A stretch of 64,000 nucleotides of DNA from Heterostelium multicystogenum (taxonomy: Eukaryota > Evosea > Eumycetozoa > Acytosteliales > Acytosteliaceae): the NCBI GenBank assembly GCA_003667245.1, contig RCNN01000089.1:1-64000 (forward strand), in the 5' to 3' direction. This document shows positions 52,788-63,351 of the stretch, one piece after another. The first letter of the stretch is position 1, and every line of letters starts with the position of its first letter. Below the pieces are notes generated by a model. It was not told the DNA's origin and made no database searches. It saw only the letters and a program-made list of their open reading frames with translations. The translations under genes and the position numbers were made by a program.

Positions 52788-55140
52788 ATGCAATTAAGAT
52801 TGAAGTGAATGAACTGTCATTTGACAAGACCACAAAGAAAGAAATGTTTAATATATCAACGAGGCAACTATTGAATGCGAATCAATTTCTTTATAGCAAT
52901 ATTAGGGATGAGTTTCGTCAGTTAATAATTGATTCTTGTTATCTTGGTAAACATCATGATGTAAATTTAACAAACAATAACAACAACAGCAACCACCAAG
53001 AAGAACAAGAACAGCAAGTTAAATCAGGTGAAGAGCTTATGATTGCATCCAAATCAAGCATATGTGATACTTGTAAAGTCCTGTTGGAACAGCCTTTAAA
53101 AAGGGTAGATACGAATATGAATCTCTGTAGTGTAGTTTGCTGAACAATTACTAAATTTTCATAACATCTCATCATCTTTCAAGTGTGATGGCTATTTACT
53201 GGATTCCACAGATTATTGTATAGACTTGAAAATAGTATTTAATTTATATGGTAGCAACAATTCGCAGCTGAATCGTATCATTCAATTACTCCGTGAGTCA
53301 CTAGATCTTTGCTTCAAGGATAAACAACAACATCATAGTCATACAAGTCATAGTTATATAGAGAACATCACATTTAAGAATACATTTCTTAATATTCACT
53401 TAAACAAAGTTACAGTTTATCATCAATTCTTTAATAACTATATATCCAACATTAACCGAGACTATACTCATGATGATGGTAAACAAAAAGTAGAAGTTGT
53501 CGTCTACAGTCTAGAATACCAAATAGATATTCTATCTATTATCAACGATTTACAATGCTTAAGATTATTGTTTACAGGTGATGTGCTAAAGAATGTCTGT
53601 CAGGTAATTAGTCAATCATAAACTACTACTTGGCTCAATAGTACTAACTTGTTTGAATCTACATTAGATGAAGGAGTACCGAGTCAAACAGTTATTATAT
53701 ATCTATGATGATACTCCTTCTTTCTATCATCTGGTCAGTCGAGTAGAGTCCAATATAGGTGAAGCTAAGATAGATAGTCTGGACTTTAATACATTAGCGT
53801 CGTATTTAAAATGGAACAGTAACAGCAATAGTTTTAGTTGTGAGTTGCAACCCAACATCAATATAGCCAACAAAATAAGATCGATACTATTACAAGAAAT
53901 TAAAGATTACTTGCATATGTTTGGATTGGACAACAGCAGTATGCAGATTTGGTTCGAGTCATCTTCCGATATCTTCAAGTGTGGATCAAATGAATATTAT
54001 CTCAACCATCTAATGGATGTTGGCAAAGACTATATTACCGTGGATGGACCTTCCAACCAGTCAATTACCATTGGTTCGAAACTGTACGAAAGTCTTTATG
54101 ACTCCAGAGTTAAAAAGCGGTATGTTGATATTATCAAACAAACTATATCACATAACTAATGAGCAATATCACTATAGCGGTACAGTATTACAGAGATAGG
54201 ATATCTACCATTGACATTGGAGAAAGGACAATACTCTACCTATTTTAAAGAGTTGGTATTTCTATTGAATTCAATGCATCATTCCAGGGACGAAAAGAAC
54301 ATGGTGCATATCTATATCACGATGAACAACAACCTGTTTCGAATGAAGAAGAATCTTATCACGTTGAAGCTGCTTGGATTGAATCAAAGAGATAATATGT
54401 TTTATTGTGCCAGTAGGAGAGATTATACCAAAGAATATCGATAGGAGTTTTGACGTGTTGATGAAAGACCTTTCAAATGAGTTTATGACAATGCTACCAG
54501 AAGAAATCGACACCGACCAGAGAGTGGAGATATTACACCATCTTGTTATATCTAATATCAAATCACCAATACTATTTAGAAACTGTAAAGCAAATGTATG
54601 TGATGATTATTATTATTATTATATAATTTGTAAGTTATATTATTAATTATTCTATCCATTTATTTAGTTTACATTGGATTATAATGACATTGTACAATCA
54701 CAAAGTAATAAGTCAACCTCTATCTTTTACAACTATTGCAGGATAAAGTCTATTATTAATGATTTCAATGAGAGGGTAACAAAAGAAGATTTCGAAGCAA
54801 ACATAGTTGAATACAATGACTTCAAGTATATTAACGATAAAGTAGGTAACCTATTTATCATTTGATTGAATGATATTTCAATATTCAATAGATAATTAAT
54901 ATTGCAATACCATAGTCCGAGTGGAGGATATTCATTGAGTATATTTTGGGACTATCAAGTTTGGTTGATAGTTTAGAATTTCCAAAACCTTCACATGACC
55001 ATCATTCAACACAATATCAAATAATACAAGATAACCTATCAACTCATTCAATCTATGAGTTTATTAATCTATTGGTAAGAGAATACAGTAAATATTATAA
55101 TAGAAGAAGGATTCTAAAGGTATGGCACTATATCATATAA
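52788..55140 (+). CDS. DALR anticodon-binding domain protein, DALRD3-like (5' end uncertain)
   Basis: The coding frame opens at about 52788 after a probable acceptor (DAIKIEVNELSFDKTTKKEM); the first exon was not found. The middle is full of Asn/His/Ser stretches (NNNNNSNHQEEQEQQ) and unknown helical segments. The end carries a DALR-type anticodon-binding domain: FTLDYNDIVQSQ, STSIFYNYCRIKSIIND, then YEFINLLVREYSKYYNRRRI, the pattern seen at the end of arginyl-tRNA synthetase relatives. No HIGH or KMSKS block is seen, so it is not a full synthetase. In animals DALRD3 assists m3C methylation of certain Arg tRNAs with METTL2. Introns lie at about 53604-53667, 54596-54667 and 54842-54900. Frame breaks lie near 53135, 54165, 54410 and 54912. 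Confidence 0.45.
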
Positions 55141-55464
55141 AAACAAAACAAACAACTAACTATTTATATGAACGATAATAATATTAACATACTTTGAAGA
55201 GTAAGATAGATAAGAATACATTTGTAATCATTCGATATATTTATGTGTTGGAATATAGCTATCGCCTATTAATGAATATGATTGGATTCACAACTTCATT
55301 CTCTAGAATGTGAGTGAAGCAGCAACGCAGAGTTGAATAAACACTTTGGATGTTCTTTAGAAAGATTTTTATTGTCTATGAAACTGTGATTATTCAGGTG
55401 GAATAATAATCAACTATTGGTTTATTTTATTCAATATGATGTATTAAAAGTATTTTGTGAAATT
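55141..55464. other. Convergent 3' spacer
   Basis: Spacer between the ends of a plus-strand and a minus-strand gene. No ORF or RNA seen; terminator signals are not recognisable. Confidence 0.45.
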
Positions 55465-56598
55465 TTAGATTGAACCACTGCTTGTCCAACCATTACAGAA
55501 GGTCTCCAAATCTTGACCAAAGTATCTTCTGTGGAAGAAGAGGAATTGATTCATGTCAAAGATGGTCCACCAATTAATGTGAACGCTATCACTACAGTTT
55601 TGGATCTTCCATTATTGGGCAAACGACAGCACTTGGTGGGAGGGATGGTAAATGCAACTCCGGTTTGATTGGTTGAGATCCAGACCTCAGTGTTGACGTG
55701 ATTGTAGTAGGTACCTCTTTCAAATGGAAGGTGTGGAATGGAATCTTGATAGTTTACAAATCTAAGAGTGTTTGGAACTTGTTGGTCGTAGGCAAGTGCA
55801 AAATTAATATCACCTACACGTGGGGATCCAAAGGTTCTAACCGAGATTGTCCAGCTTGGATTGAGTTGGCTTAAATAGAATGAAGCAATTGCTATTTTAA
55901 AAAAGTAAGTTAGTACAGATATGTATATTTAGATTCGAAATTGATTAATATTATTTACTTGATAAAGCTCCTCCCAAACTGTGTCCAATGACTACAAGAT
56001 TACAATTATAAGATCCACTACATCCTGATTGCTCAAGATCTGAAATGACGCCTGCCTTGATGCTTTTCCATACCCAAGCAAATCCAGACTCTACTTCATA
56101 TCCAGAAAGGGTACCATTTGGATATTCATAAGTGGTATGAGTGACGTAAAAGTCCTCAACCCAGTTCTCAGTGTTATCAGATCCTCTAAATACAAGATAA
56201 GCTAGATTCATTGGTGTTAGAGCATCCAATTGGGGTTAATAATGGGTTCATTCATTACTTACTAGTATCACCTTGGGTGGCAACGTAGTGGAGTACATTG
56301 GTAAAAATGGATACTGGAATTGGTAGAGTTGGATGTGGCTCCAAAATCAAGCTGTTACACCGGCACGCTCAACAGAGAAATTTGATGGTGAAAAGAATCC
56401 TTGAGTAATTGGTGCCTGGCATACAGTGGATGGGCATCCCCATGACTCAATTTGATTCAAGCTACAATATGAAGCATAACCCATAAGCAAAGAGTTATAA
56501 GCAAGATGCCACTCCTGGTCAGTAAGTGAACTTTGACCATAGACCTGGTGTCCAAGCTGGGCGATTAAACATAAACAGATAATTAATTTAATATTCAT
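55465..56598 (-). CDS. Secreted class 3 lipase
   Basis: The start at 56598 gives a signal peptide (MNIKLIICLCLIAQLGHQVY). The lipase 3 fold follows: YASYCSLNQIESWGCP, TNVLHYVATQGDT, MNLAYLVFRGSDNTENWVED, the nucleophile elbow VVIGHSLGGALSS (Ser in GHSLGG), then after an intron (about 55890-55960) LNPSWTISVRTFGSPRVGD, RFVNYQDSIPHLPF (likely Asp) and YYNHVNTEVW (likely His). Another intron lies near 56230-56262. The last part (INWWTIFDMNQFLFFHRRYFG) matches dictyostelid lipases. It hydrolyses acylglycerols or phospholipids outside the cell or in lysosomes, probably for digesting bacteria. Frame breaks lie near 56345 and 55620. Confidence 0.85.
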
Positions 56599-57195
56599 TG
56601 TATTATTGATGATATAGAATTATTGATTAAAACCAGGACTCCAAATGGTCTTATTTATAGTGAAGTTCAAAGAGTTGGTTGTATATCCCTCATTTTCAAT
56701 CTTCATTTCTTCGTTCCTTGTGATTTAGGCAAAAAGACTTAAAGTCCATAAGATTTCACATTACCGAAAGTCGATAGGTAAGTTATATCGTCAAATCACA
56801 TCCTATCAACTTCAGATAATCAGTTGATTGTGGCCCAATAATTCATGTTGTATGAGATTATAGTAATTTCCAAAAGATAATGGATTTGTCAATTGCTAGA
56901 CCAATAATGTATACATCAGAACTTTTGAGAATCTGTTGAGATTTATTGGGATTTGACGAAGAGTAAATATCTGAATAGTATTTCTTTTTTTCTCATAAAG
57001 AATTGAAAAGAGCAAGGTCCAAATGAGGGAATCATGAATTGATAGATATTTTGGTAATTTGACATCATCCGGGGGTCAGCGTGTGAGGCCCAATCTTTTT
57101 TTGATTTATTTTTTTTAATTCCAATTTTTGTCCAAACAGCTGATCAATCAATATTCTTCAAAGAGTGTGCAATGTAATAGTTTGATTTCATAACA
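56599..57195. other. Intergenic region between divergent genes
   Basis: Divergent spacer between the lipase (minus) and a secreted protein (plus), with T runs near 57097-57120. No supported ORF or RNA. Confidence 0.5.
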
Positions 57196-58281
57196 ATGTC
57201 GACACAAATAAAAGTTTTATTAATTTTTTGTTGCATTTCATTTTTGTTGCTTGGTCTTGCGGTGCATGGCAAGCCCACGTCGCTAGCAGCATTCACATTC
57301 CAAGGTGGATTCCTCCTCCAAAACTTGACCACAGGTGAAATTGTAGAAAATCATCCTGTAGACTCAACCAAACAATGCTACATAAATAGTCTTCTCCAAT
57401 GTACTGGCAGTGACTACATTGTCTTGACCGATGGAGTTAGACACCAAGGCAATCATTACAATTTGTCAATATATAATGGTGTGGTAAGGAAACACTGTTA
57501 TTCTTCATTGCTCAGTTCTATGGGTGATTAATTATTTTTTTATATTTTAATATTGTAGTCTGGTTTGTTAACAACTAAAGCACAATTCATATCGGATGTT
57601 CAATTCTATTTACAATTTAACTCATTTGATGCTTCGAGTGGATTGGCATTCGCCTCGGCTTGTAACTATAGTGTTAATCCATATCTAGTAGTCTTTGATA
57701 TTAATGAACTAACTGTGTAAGTTAATAATTATTAAAGAATATTCCAAAGTAACCAAACTAACAAAGCATCTCGAAGAATGCATACTACTTTCACAGGATT
57801 AACTTGTGATACATATGCATACGGTGCATACGATAGTTCCACTCAAAACTACTATCTATATGGCAATCAAGTTGGTAGGAATACCCATCTGGACTTTGCT
57901 ATTTATTCTTTGGAAAACAAATCGACCAAGTATTCGAAGATCCCATATAATTTGGATGAGAATGTCCAACAAATCTTTGTCTATGATTCCAAGGTGTATA
58001 TATGTGTAATCCAGCAAACCTATCTTGAGATTGGTATTGCCAACTTCAACTCAAACACCTTTAGCAGTGTCTTCAAATATACCTTTACCGATTCTGGTAC
58101 CGGAAATTGCCAGTTTGTATTCGACCAAAATGGATTTATTTTAGTATTGATGGCAAGTCAAAGTTCAACATTGAATGTCATCTCAGTGGATCTCACCACA
58201 CTCCAAACTTCCAGTAGCACAATCCAAGCCAATACTCAAATGGTTGAATCTTTCGATTCCAATATGTTTTGTGCTCAATGA
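57196..58281 (+). CDS. Secreted protein with beta-propeller-like repeats, unknown function
   Basis: The start at 57196 gives a signal peptide (STQIKVLLIFCCISFLLLGL). The mature protein has recurrent strand-like segments (YIVLTDGVRHQGNHYNLSIY; LVVFDINELTV; FAIYSLENKSTKYSKIPYN; IFVYDSKVYICVIQQTYLEI; LNVISVDLTTLQTSS), like blades of a small beta-propeller. Introns lie at about 57483-57557 and 57717-57797, joining three exons. The expected length is about 310 residues, with no membrane segment at the end. Dictyostelids have many such secreted proteins without assigned roles. I do not recognise a family. Confidence 0.6.
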
Positions 58282-58698
58282 TCGATCTAATAAAGTTCAT
58301 ATTTCTGTATATAATGTCTCCCACATTTCTAATAAAAGTATGTAGGATTCCAAACTCATTTTATCGATTCAAACAATTGTTCAACTGATTTTAAGTTAAA
58401 CAGCATAGCCTAAGAAATAATCATAACCCATTATTAAATTGTTCTGATTCATAAATCTATACTAACAGTTGATCAATCTAGATATTTATTATTGTAAATT
58501 ATAAACCCTACTATAAAGCCGACAATTTAATCATCTTTGCAAAAAATCGAAAAATGATGGTGTGTCAGACGAATGAATCATTTGTAACCTAATGATTGCT
58601 TAGATTTGTTTATTGATAATGCATTCACTATATTATTATTAAAGTTCAACAACATCAACAGTAAAATATAATAATTATATAATTACAATAGTTAAACT
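58282..58698. other. Intergenic region, no gene seen
   Basis: AT-rich spacer upstream of the Mpv17-like gene. No supported ORF or RNA gene. Confidence 0.5.
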
Positions 58699-59597
58699 AT
58701 GAGTGGTCGATTCTCTACTGCATTCTTTAACTCACCTTGGCAGTGGTATAAGAAATGTTTAACCGATTCCCCACTACGTACCAAATGTTTGACTAGCGGA
58801 GGTATGTCTCATTGAGTAGTAATCATGAATGAATCATTCATTAGGCATCTTCAAGTTATTAATGTTCATAAAGTTATCTTTGCAACTGGAGATACTATTG
58901 CACAAAAGATAGAGAATAAAGCTAAGCATGATTTCGAAAGAACTATAATGATGTCTTCAGTTGGAATGTTTGTGATATCACCTCAGATACATTAGTAAGT
59001 TACACAAATCTTGCATCTTGATCACAAACACACAAACTGCTAACTTCACTCATGATGATCTGATCGATTTATCTATCTACTTTAAAGTTGGTTTAAGTTC
59101 CTTGATAAAACATTTGTAGGAACATCTATACCGATGACTGTTAGTAAATTGGTTGTAGATCAACTTTTGTTTTGTCCTTACATCATTGGTTGTAACTTTG
59201 CAGCTGTTAATCTCTTTTCCAATCGCGGTCGTTTCAATCTCGACACTTACACATTAAAGATAAACAATGATCTTTTCCCTGCACTTAAACAAGCATGGTA
59301 CGTAGTATAGTGTTATCATATGATAAAAATATGTAATCAAACCCTAACAATCAATGCGTTAACTATAATAATATTAGGACCATATGGCCAGCAGTTAATT
59401 TTATCCTATTCAAATTTGTACCAATAGACTATAGACTTTTAATATCAAATTTAGTAAGTATTTATTGGAATTGTTATCTATCGATGGTTGCCAATAAATC
59501 GAATCATCAATCTCAAGCTCAGTCAACAACAGCATTGCCAATCGACAATGTAAATAGCCCACAACAAACAACAACATCAACAATTATAAACACATAG
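58699..59597 (+). CDS. Mpv17/PMP22 (PXMP2/4) family membrane protein
   Basis: The start at 58699 gives FNSPWQWYKKCLTDSPLRTK, the family's opening 'WY...L...P..T'. An intron from about 58800 to 58871 joins to VIFATGDTIAQKIENK and DFERTIMMSSVGMFV. Later exons give FLDKTFVGTSIPMTVSKLVV, DQLLFCPY and LFPALKQAW, then TIWPAVNFILFKFVPIDYRL and SIYWNCYLSMVA, matching the 'WP..nF..vP...R' signature. A Ser/Gln/Thr tail ends at 59597. Introns lie at about 58992-59090 and 59298-59378. Members are four-helix channels or related proteins of the inner mitochondrial or peroxisomal membrane. No frame break is needed inside the exons. Confidence 0.82.
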
Positions 59598-59633
59598 TTT
59601 AATAAATTTATTACACTGATTGGATGATTATAT

Positions 59634-62101
59634 TTAATTACCAACTGGGAAACGAGTAGTCATTGACTCAATAATACCGACTGGATTGTCGTTGAACTCT
59701 TGAAGTACAAACCTTACCGTTTGAAATATGGGTGTGTGCTTGGACGAATACCTTTCTTGGCTTCTTGTTTTGGAGGACGATGTCTCTCAATTTGATAAAG
59801 TCGGCTGGGACGGCAGTGTAGTCGTTGAAGAGCTTGTTTGCTTCATCAACGTTGGCTGTTGCCTTCAACACCATCAAACGCTTGAGGAACTCTCCAACAG
59901 CTGGAACACCAACAGACTCAATCTTGGTTCTGTCAAGTTTAATGAGAATGTTGTCGTTGGTGACGTCAAGAGTGACCAATCCTTGACCTGCTCTGAGGAG
60001 AACCTGGAGGATAGCATATCTTCCTTGCATGTGGGCTTGCTTCCATGAGCTTGTGGCTGGTGAGTAGAATTCCAATGCACAGATACCAGCTCGGGCCATA
60101 ATCAACCAATTGATGTAGAAGATATCCAATGCATTTTGATCCTTGTGACCAAAGAGTGAAAGGATATCACGGTTTACACAAAGGTAGACACCGGCACACT
60201 CTGCTCTGCACTCTTCCATAGCAGATCCAAGTGATTTGAAAACAGCATCATAGGTGGAACCGGCGTGGTATACCTCCTTCTCGGTGTCAATTGGCTTTCC
60301 AGTGAGTGGGTTGATAGTGGCTGGATCAAAGTTGAGTTTTCCATCTGCGTCCTTGGTGAAAAGCTTTCCTGAACCGTGACCAAAAGATTCATGGATGGCA
60401 ACTTGTACTTCGAATGCCTCGGTCATCAACTTGTTAAAGAGAGCCTGATCTTCATCTCTGATGAAAGTTACCTTCTCGTCCTTACGGGCGGCAATGACAT
60501 TTCCAAGTGAGACATTCTTGAAACCTTCACTTTGACGAATATCGTCATAGTTTGGAATGTTGATTCCAGCTGGAACACCAGAGGAAGCAAAGGTAAGGAC
60601 TTCGAGTGAAGTGAAGTCGGGCTTCTTGAAAACATCCTTTTCAAACTCACGTGGCCATGGGAGGAGTGGAATGAACTTGGTGGCCTCATTGATCATTTCA
60701 CTGAGCTTCTTGCTCATCTCCTTGTTGACGATTGATACGAATCCTTCGAACTCACCACGAACACCGAATGGATCACGATAGCTCTCAATGAAACCAATGT
60801 TAGTTTCGACGACTGGTGAGATATCTTTGATCCACCAACGTTGTGAGTCTTTGTGGTCATCGATTGATCCAAACTTGAATGAGTCAATGTATTTACGAGT
60901 CATCTGCAATTGGTTGTCGTTGGCGCAGTATTGTGCTGCTTGCTCCAAGTGATAGACAACCTTTTCCAAATAGTTGTTCCAGTCACCGTAGGTGATTTGA
61001 ATGGTGATACCTTCGAATGTAAAGTTCTCTGGTTGCTTTGTGACTTGAGCGGAGGCAATCAACAATTGGTAGATAAGCTGACCGTCAACAGTCTTCTTGA
61101 ATAAACGGGTGTTGTATGGAGAGATCTTCTTTCCGTCCATAAACTTCTGAACCAATTCAATCTCTGATCTCTTGATATCTGGTGAGTAGTAAGTGGATAA
61201 ACCATGCTCTTCCAATCCCAACTCTCTTTCTCTTGGTCCAAGAGAATAGATCAAATCACCACATTTGTGACCAGATTTGATTCAACTTTGCATCATTGAA
61301 GCTCTTTACAATGGCAGCAAAGTTTTCTTTTGGAATTCTTGGCTAGAGATCACGATGTTAAAGCATAGAGTTAGATTGATTACAAGTTATCGGCATGATC
61401 TAGTTGATACTTACGACAAACTTGGTATCACCAAATGACAAATAGTTACCCATGTTTCCATAGAATTGGGCAGCGTATTGGAGGAGGTCGTTGTACTGTT
61501 GCTCAGTGACAACGGATGGGACGACAGAAGCCTTGAGGGCATCGTTGTTCTTGAGAGTGTACATACGTTGGAAGAGGTCAAAGATGTGTTGTGACTCGAT
61601 GGAGGTCTGGCCAAGACAGATGAGACTACCCCACCAAGAGGCCTGTGAGTAGTGGTGAGCGTAAAGCTTCTCCTTGTCGGTCAAGTTTGCAAACGATTCC
61701 TTAACATCGAGCTTGTAGATTGGCACCTCAGGTGGTACCAAGTATTCCTTAAGCAAAGATTGATCGATATTGATAGCAGCAGACATATTATTATTATTCA
61801 AAGACGATGACGACGACGATGTTGTAGTACAAAAGTATCTATTTAAATTGTTATAGTAGTAGTTGTAGATATTTCTATTAATATTATATTGGTTGTAGTT
61901 GTTATTATTACAAGGATGGTGCTGGTGGTTGGAAGGCAATGATCTGTTTTTAAAAAGTGTTGTTGTTGTTGTTCTTGCCAGGTGTGATCTGACTGGTTTT
62001 AATTTTAATATCAATTTGAACATTGTATTTAAATTTAATTTGAAATTGAGTGTGTTTTGTGTGTATTTTACAGAATCATGAATCTCAATCAACTTCACCA
62101 A
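59634..62101 (-). CDS. dpp3: Dipeptidyl peptidase III (M49 metallopeptidase), with possible mitochondrial presequence
   Basis: The zinc-binding motif is HESFGH (HEXXGH in QVAIHESFGHGSGKLF) and the second motif EECRAECAGVYL supplies the third ligand. N-terminal parts (EKLYAHHYSQASWWGSLICL; YNDLLQYAAQFYGNMGNYLS) and LGPRERELGLEEHGLSTYYS are typical. The enzyme removes dipeptides from small peptides. The usual cytosolic start would be 61786 (MSAAINIDQSLL). Upstream in-frame Met at 62101 or 62023 adds an Arg/Asn/Thr-rich region (KLILKLKPVRSHLARTTTTT) without acidic residues that looks like mitochondrial targeting. An intron lies at about 61343-61413. Frame breaks near 61265 and 59712; after the second, the true end reads LQEFNDNPVGIIESM and RFPVGN, stopping at 59634-59636. 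Confidence 0.93.
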
Positions 62102-62579
62102 TGGTTTTTATTTTTGTAATATTTACTTACTTATCTATGATGTTATATTATATTTAATTTAAATGTACCAAGAGATAAATGATGAATACAATTATATAAA
62201 TAATATAGTCTTATTATGTTATTTTATTTGTAAGTAACTTAGTAATAAGCTGTATATATAATGGAAAGAACAAGGAAACTATAACATGGTGCAGTTCACT
62301 TAAAATTTCAATTAATTATAATTAAATGAATTTGACTTATATGTTTAAACCTTTTGAGATGCCTTCAACAATCAGCCATTGAAATCTGTCTTTTTATGTA
62401 TTATATGTCAATCTTTAGTCGCTGAGGTGAATGGTTGTTTATATATTTCTTTAGTTGAATTCAAATGTTGTTGGTTCACATCATTTGCTTTAATCAGTTT
62501 AAATTATTAACACTTGAAAATTTTTTAACTAATGCACTGATATAATAAAACAAAACAAATAGGTAAAACATACATCATA
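62102..62579. other. Intergenic region upstream of tRNA gene and DPP3
   Basis: AT-rich spacer holding the DPP3 promoter (minus) and the upstream flank of the tRNA gene (plus). No ORF or other RNA gene seen. Confidence 0.5.
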
Positions 62580-62650
62580 GCGTTGTTGGTCTAGTGGCAG
62601 AATTCTTGCCTACCAAGCAGGAGACCCGGGTTCGATTCCCGGACAACGCA
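62580..62650 (+). tRNA. tRNA-Gly, anticodon ACC
   Basis: A 71-nt cloverleaf with a 7/7 acceptor stem (GCGTTGT with ACAACGC, discriminator A), a D-arm typical of eukaryotic tRNA-Gly (GGTCTAGTGGCAGAAT, like plant tRNA-Gly), a 5-bp anticodon stem (CTTGC with GCAGG), a loop CTACCAA and a perfect T-arm (CCGGGTTCGATTCCCGG, B box intact). No intron and no encoded CCA. Loop positions 34-36 read ACC, a glycine anticodon. The usual eukaryotic gene has GCC with loop CTGCCAC; here positions 34 and 38 both differ. The overall match to tRNA-Gly is strong. Confidence 0.95.
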
Positions 62651-62719
62651 TTTTAATCTTTATTTTTCCTAAACCACGGATGCGGAGTAGGACAATAAAC
62701 CCATGTATAAAGGAAAACT

Positions 62720-62730
62720 ATGAGTTTCTG
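62720..62730. repeat. Target-site duplication, left copy
   Basis: ATGAGTTTCTG directly before the SINE-like element; the same 11 bp recurs at 63138-63148 after the poly(A) tail. The match extends to 15 of 16 bp if CCCAA against ACCAA is included. Confidence 0.75.
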
Positions 62731-63137
62731 CCCAAGGCAGAATAGCTGATGTGGTATGGTAGTCTGCTTGTGACGCCTTGGGTCGTGGGTTCGAATCCCG
62801 GGTTTTCCAGTTTTTCCCCATACACTTCCAGTGAACCCATGTACTTTCAAGTCTGTATGATACCATCCCGCCATGAAGAATATGTAAATTGACAAGTGAA
62901 GCCCTCAACTACGTAAACCATTGGTGTACTCTTAAAATCTTCTGTCGCTTCGAAATACTTAACAGTCCACTGTTGAAACACCTTGCTCCAAATAATAATA
63001 GGCAGTCATGCCTCTATAAAATGATGGTCATCACAACCGGCCTGTGGTTGTAAAAAAGAAATCTGTAGGCTTCTAAACCCTACCTTAAAATAAACAACTG
63101 TATGGTTATAACAACAAAAAAAAAAAAAAAAAAAAAA
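62731..63137 (+). mobile_element. tRNA-derived SINE-like retroelement with poly(A) tail
   Basis: The element starts with a tRNA-like head holding a polymerase III A box (TAGCTGATGTGG, 62743-62754) and B box (GGTTCGAATCC, 62788-62798) in the context TCGTGGGTTCGAATCCCGG, common in tRNA-derived SINEs. A tRNA-unrelated body of about 300 bp follows, ending in 22-23 A (63116-63138). An 11-bp perfect duplication (up to 16 bp with one mismatch) flanks it. No protein ORF is credible. CCCAAGGC at 62731 and GCCTTGGG at 62775 form an 8-bp stem at the 5' end. It begins about 80 bp downstream of the tRNA-Gly 3' end. I infer a non-autonomous element moved by a non-LTR retrotransposon. One copy in one window cannot prove a family. 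Confidence 0.7.
62743..62798 (+). promoter_or_regulatory. Internal RNA polymerase III promoter (A box and B box)
   Basis: A box TAGCTGATGTGG and B box GGTTCGAATCC, 33 bp apart, as in tRNA genes and tRNA-derived SINEs. The head does not fold into a good tRNA (no convincing anticodon stem), so it is a degenerate tRNA promoter rather than a functional tRNA. Confidence 0.7.
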
Positions 63138-63138
63138 A
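63116..63138 (+). repeat. Poly(A) tract ending the SINE-like element
   Basis: A run of 22-23 A directly followed by the right target-site copy. It is the longest A run noticed in the window and marks the 3' end of the retroposed copy. Confidence 0.85.
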
Positions 63139-63148
63139 TGAGTTTCTG
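63138..63148. repeat. Target-site duplication, right copy
   Basis: ATGAGTTTCTG directly after the poly(A) run, identical to 62720-62730. Its first A may belong to the run. Confidence 0.75.
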
Positions 63149-63170
63149 ACCAAAATTTATTTAATTATTT

Positions 63171-63232
63171 CTCCAAATAATTGGCAATCATACCTCGAAA
63201 AAATGATGGTCATAACAACCATCAATCTGTGG
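63171..63232 (+). repeat. Diverged second copy of the SINE tail segment
   Basis: CTCCAAATAATTGGCAATCA and the following bases match 62986-63047 inside the element. The core of 38 bp (starting GGCAGTCATGCC or GGCAATCATACC, to CACAACC or AACAACC) has 5 mismatches; one 3-bp gap and a short indel flank it. It lies outside the duplication, so it is an older relic or a repeat already present at the target. Confidence 0.65.
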
Positions 63233-63351
63233 AGTTTTTAACATGTTTTTCAACAAAAAATCTGGATATTAATATTAAGTTTATAAAACTTTTAGAAGAA
63301 AAACTTTTTGTTTTATCATATCCATAATAAAATAATAATATAATAATAATA

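Noticed and set aside
62711..62809. A second tRNA with acceptor stem GGAAAAC/GTTTTCC
   Set aside because: The two 7-mers pair, but the distance is too long for a tRNA, no anticodon arm forms, and the left 7-mer lies outside the target-site duplication. The SINE reading explains the A and B boxes better.
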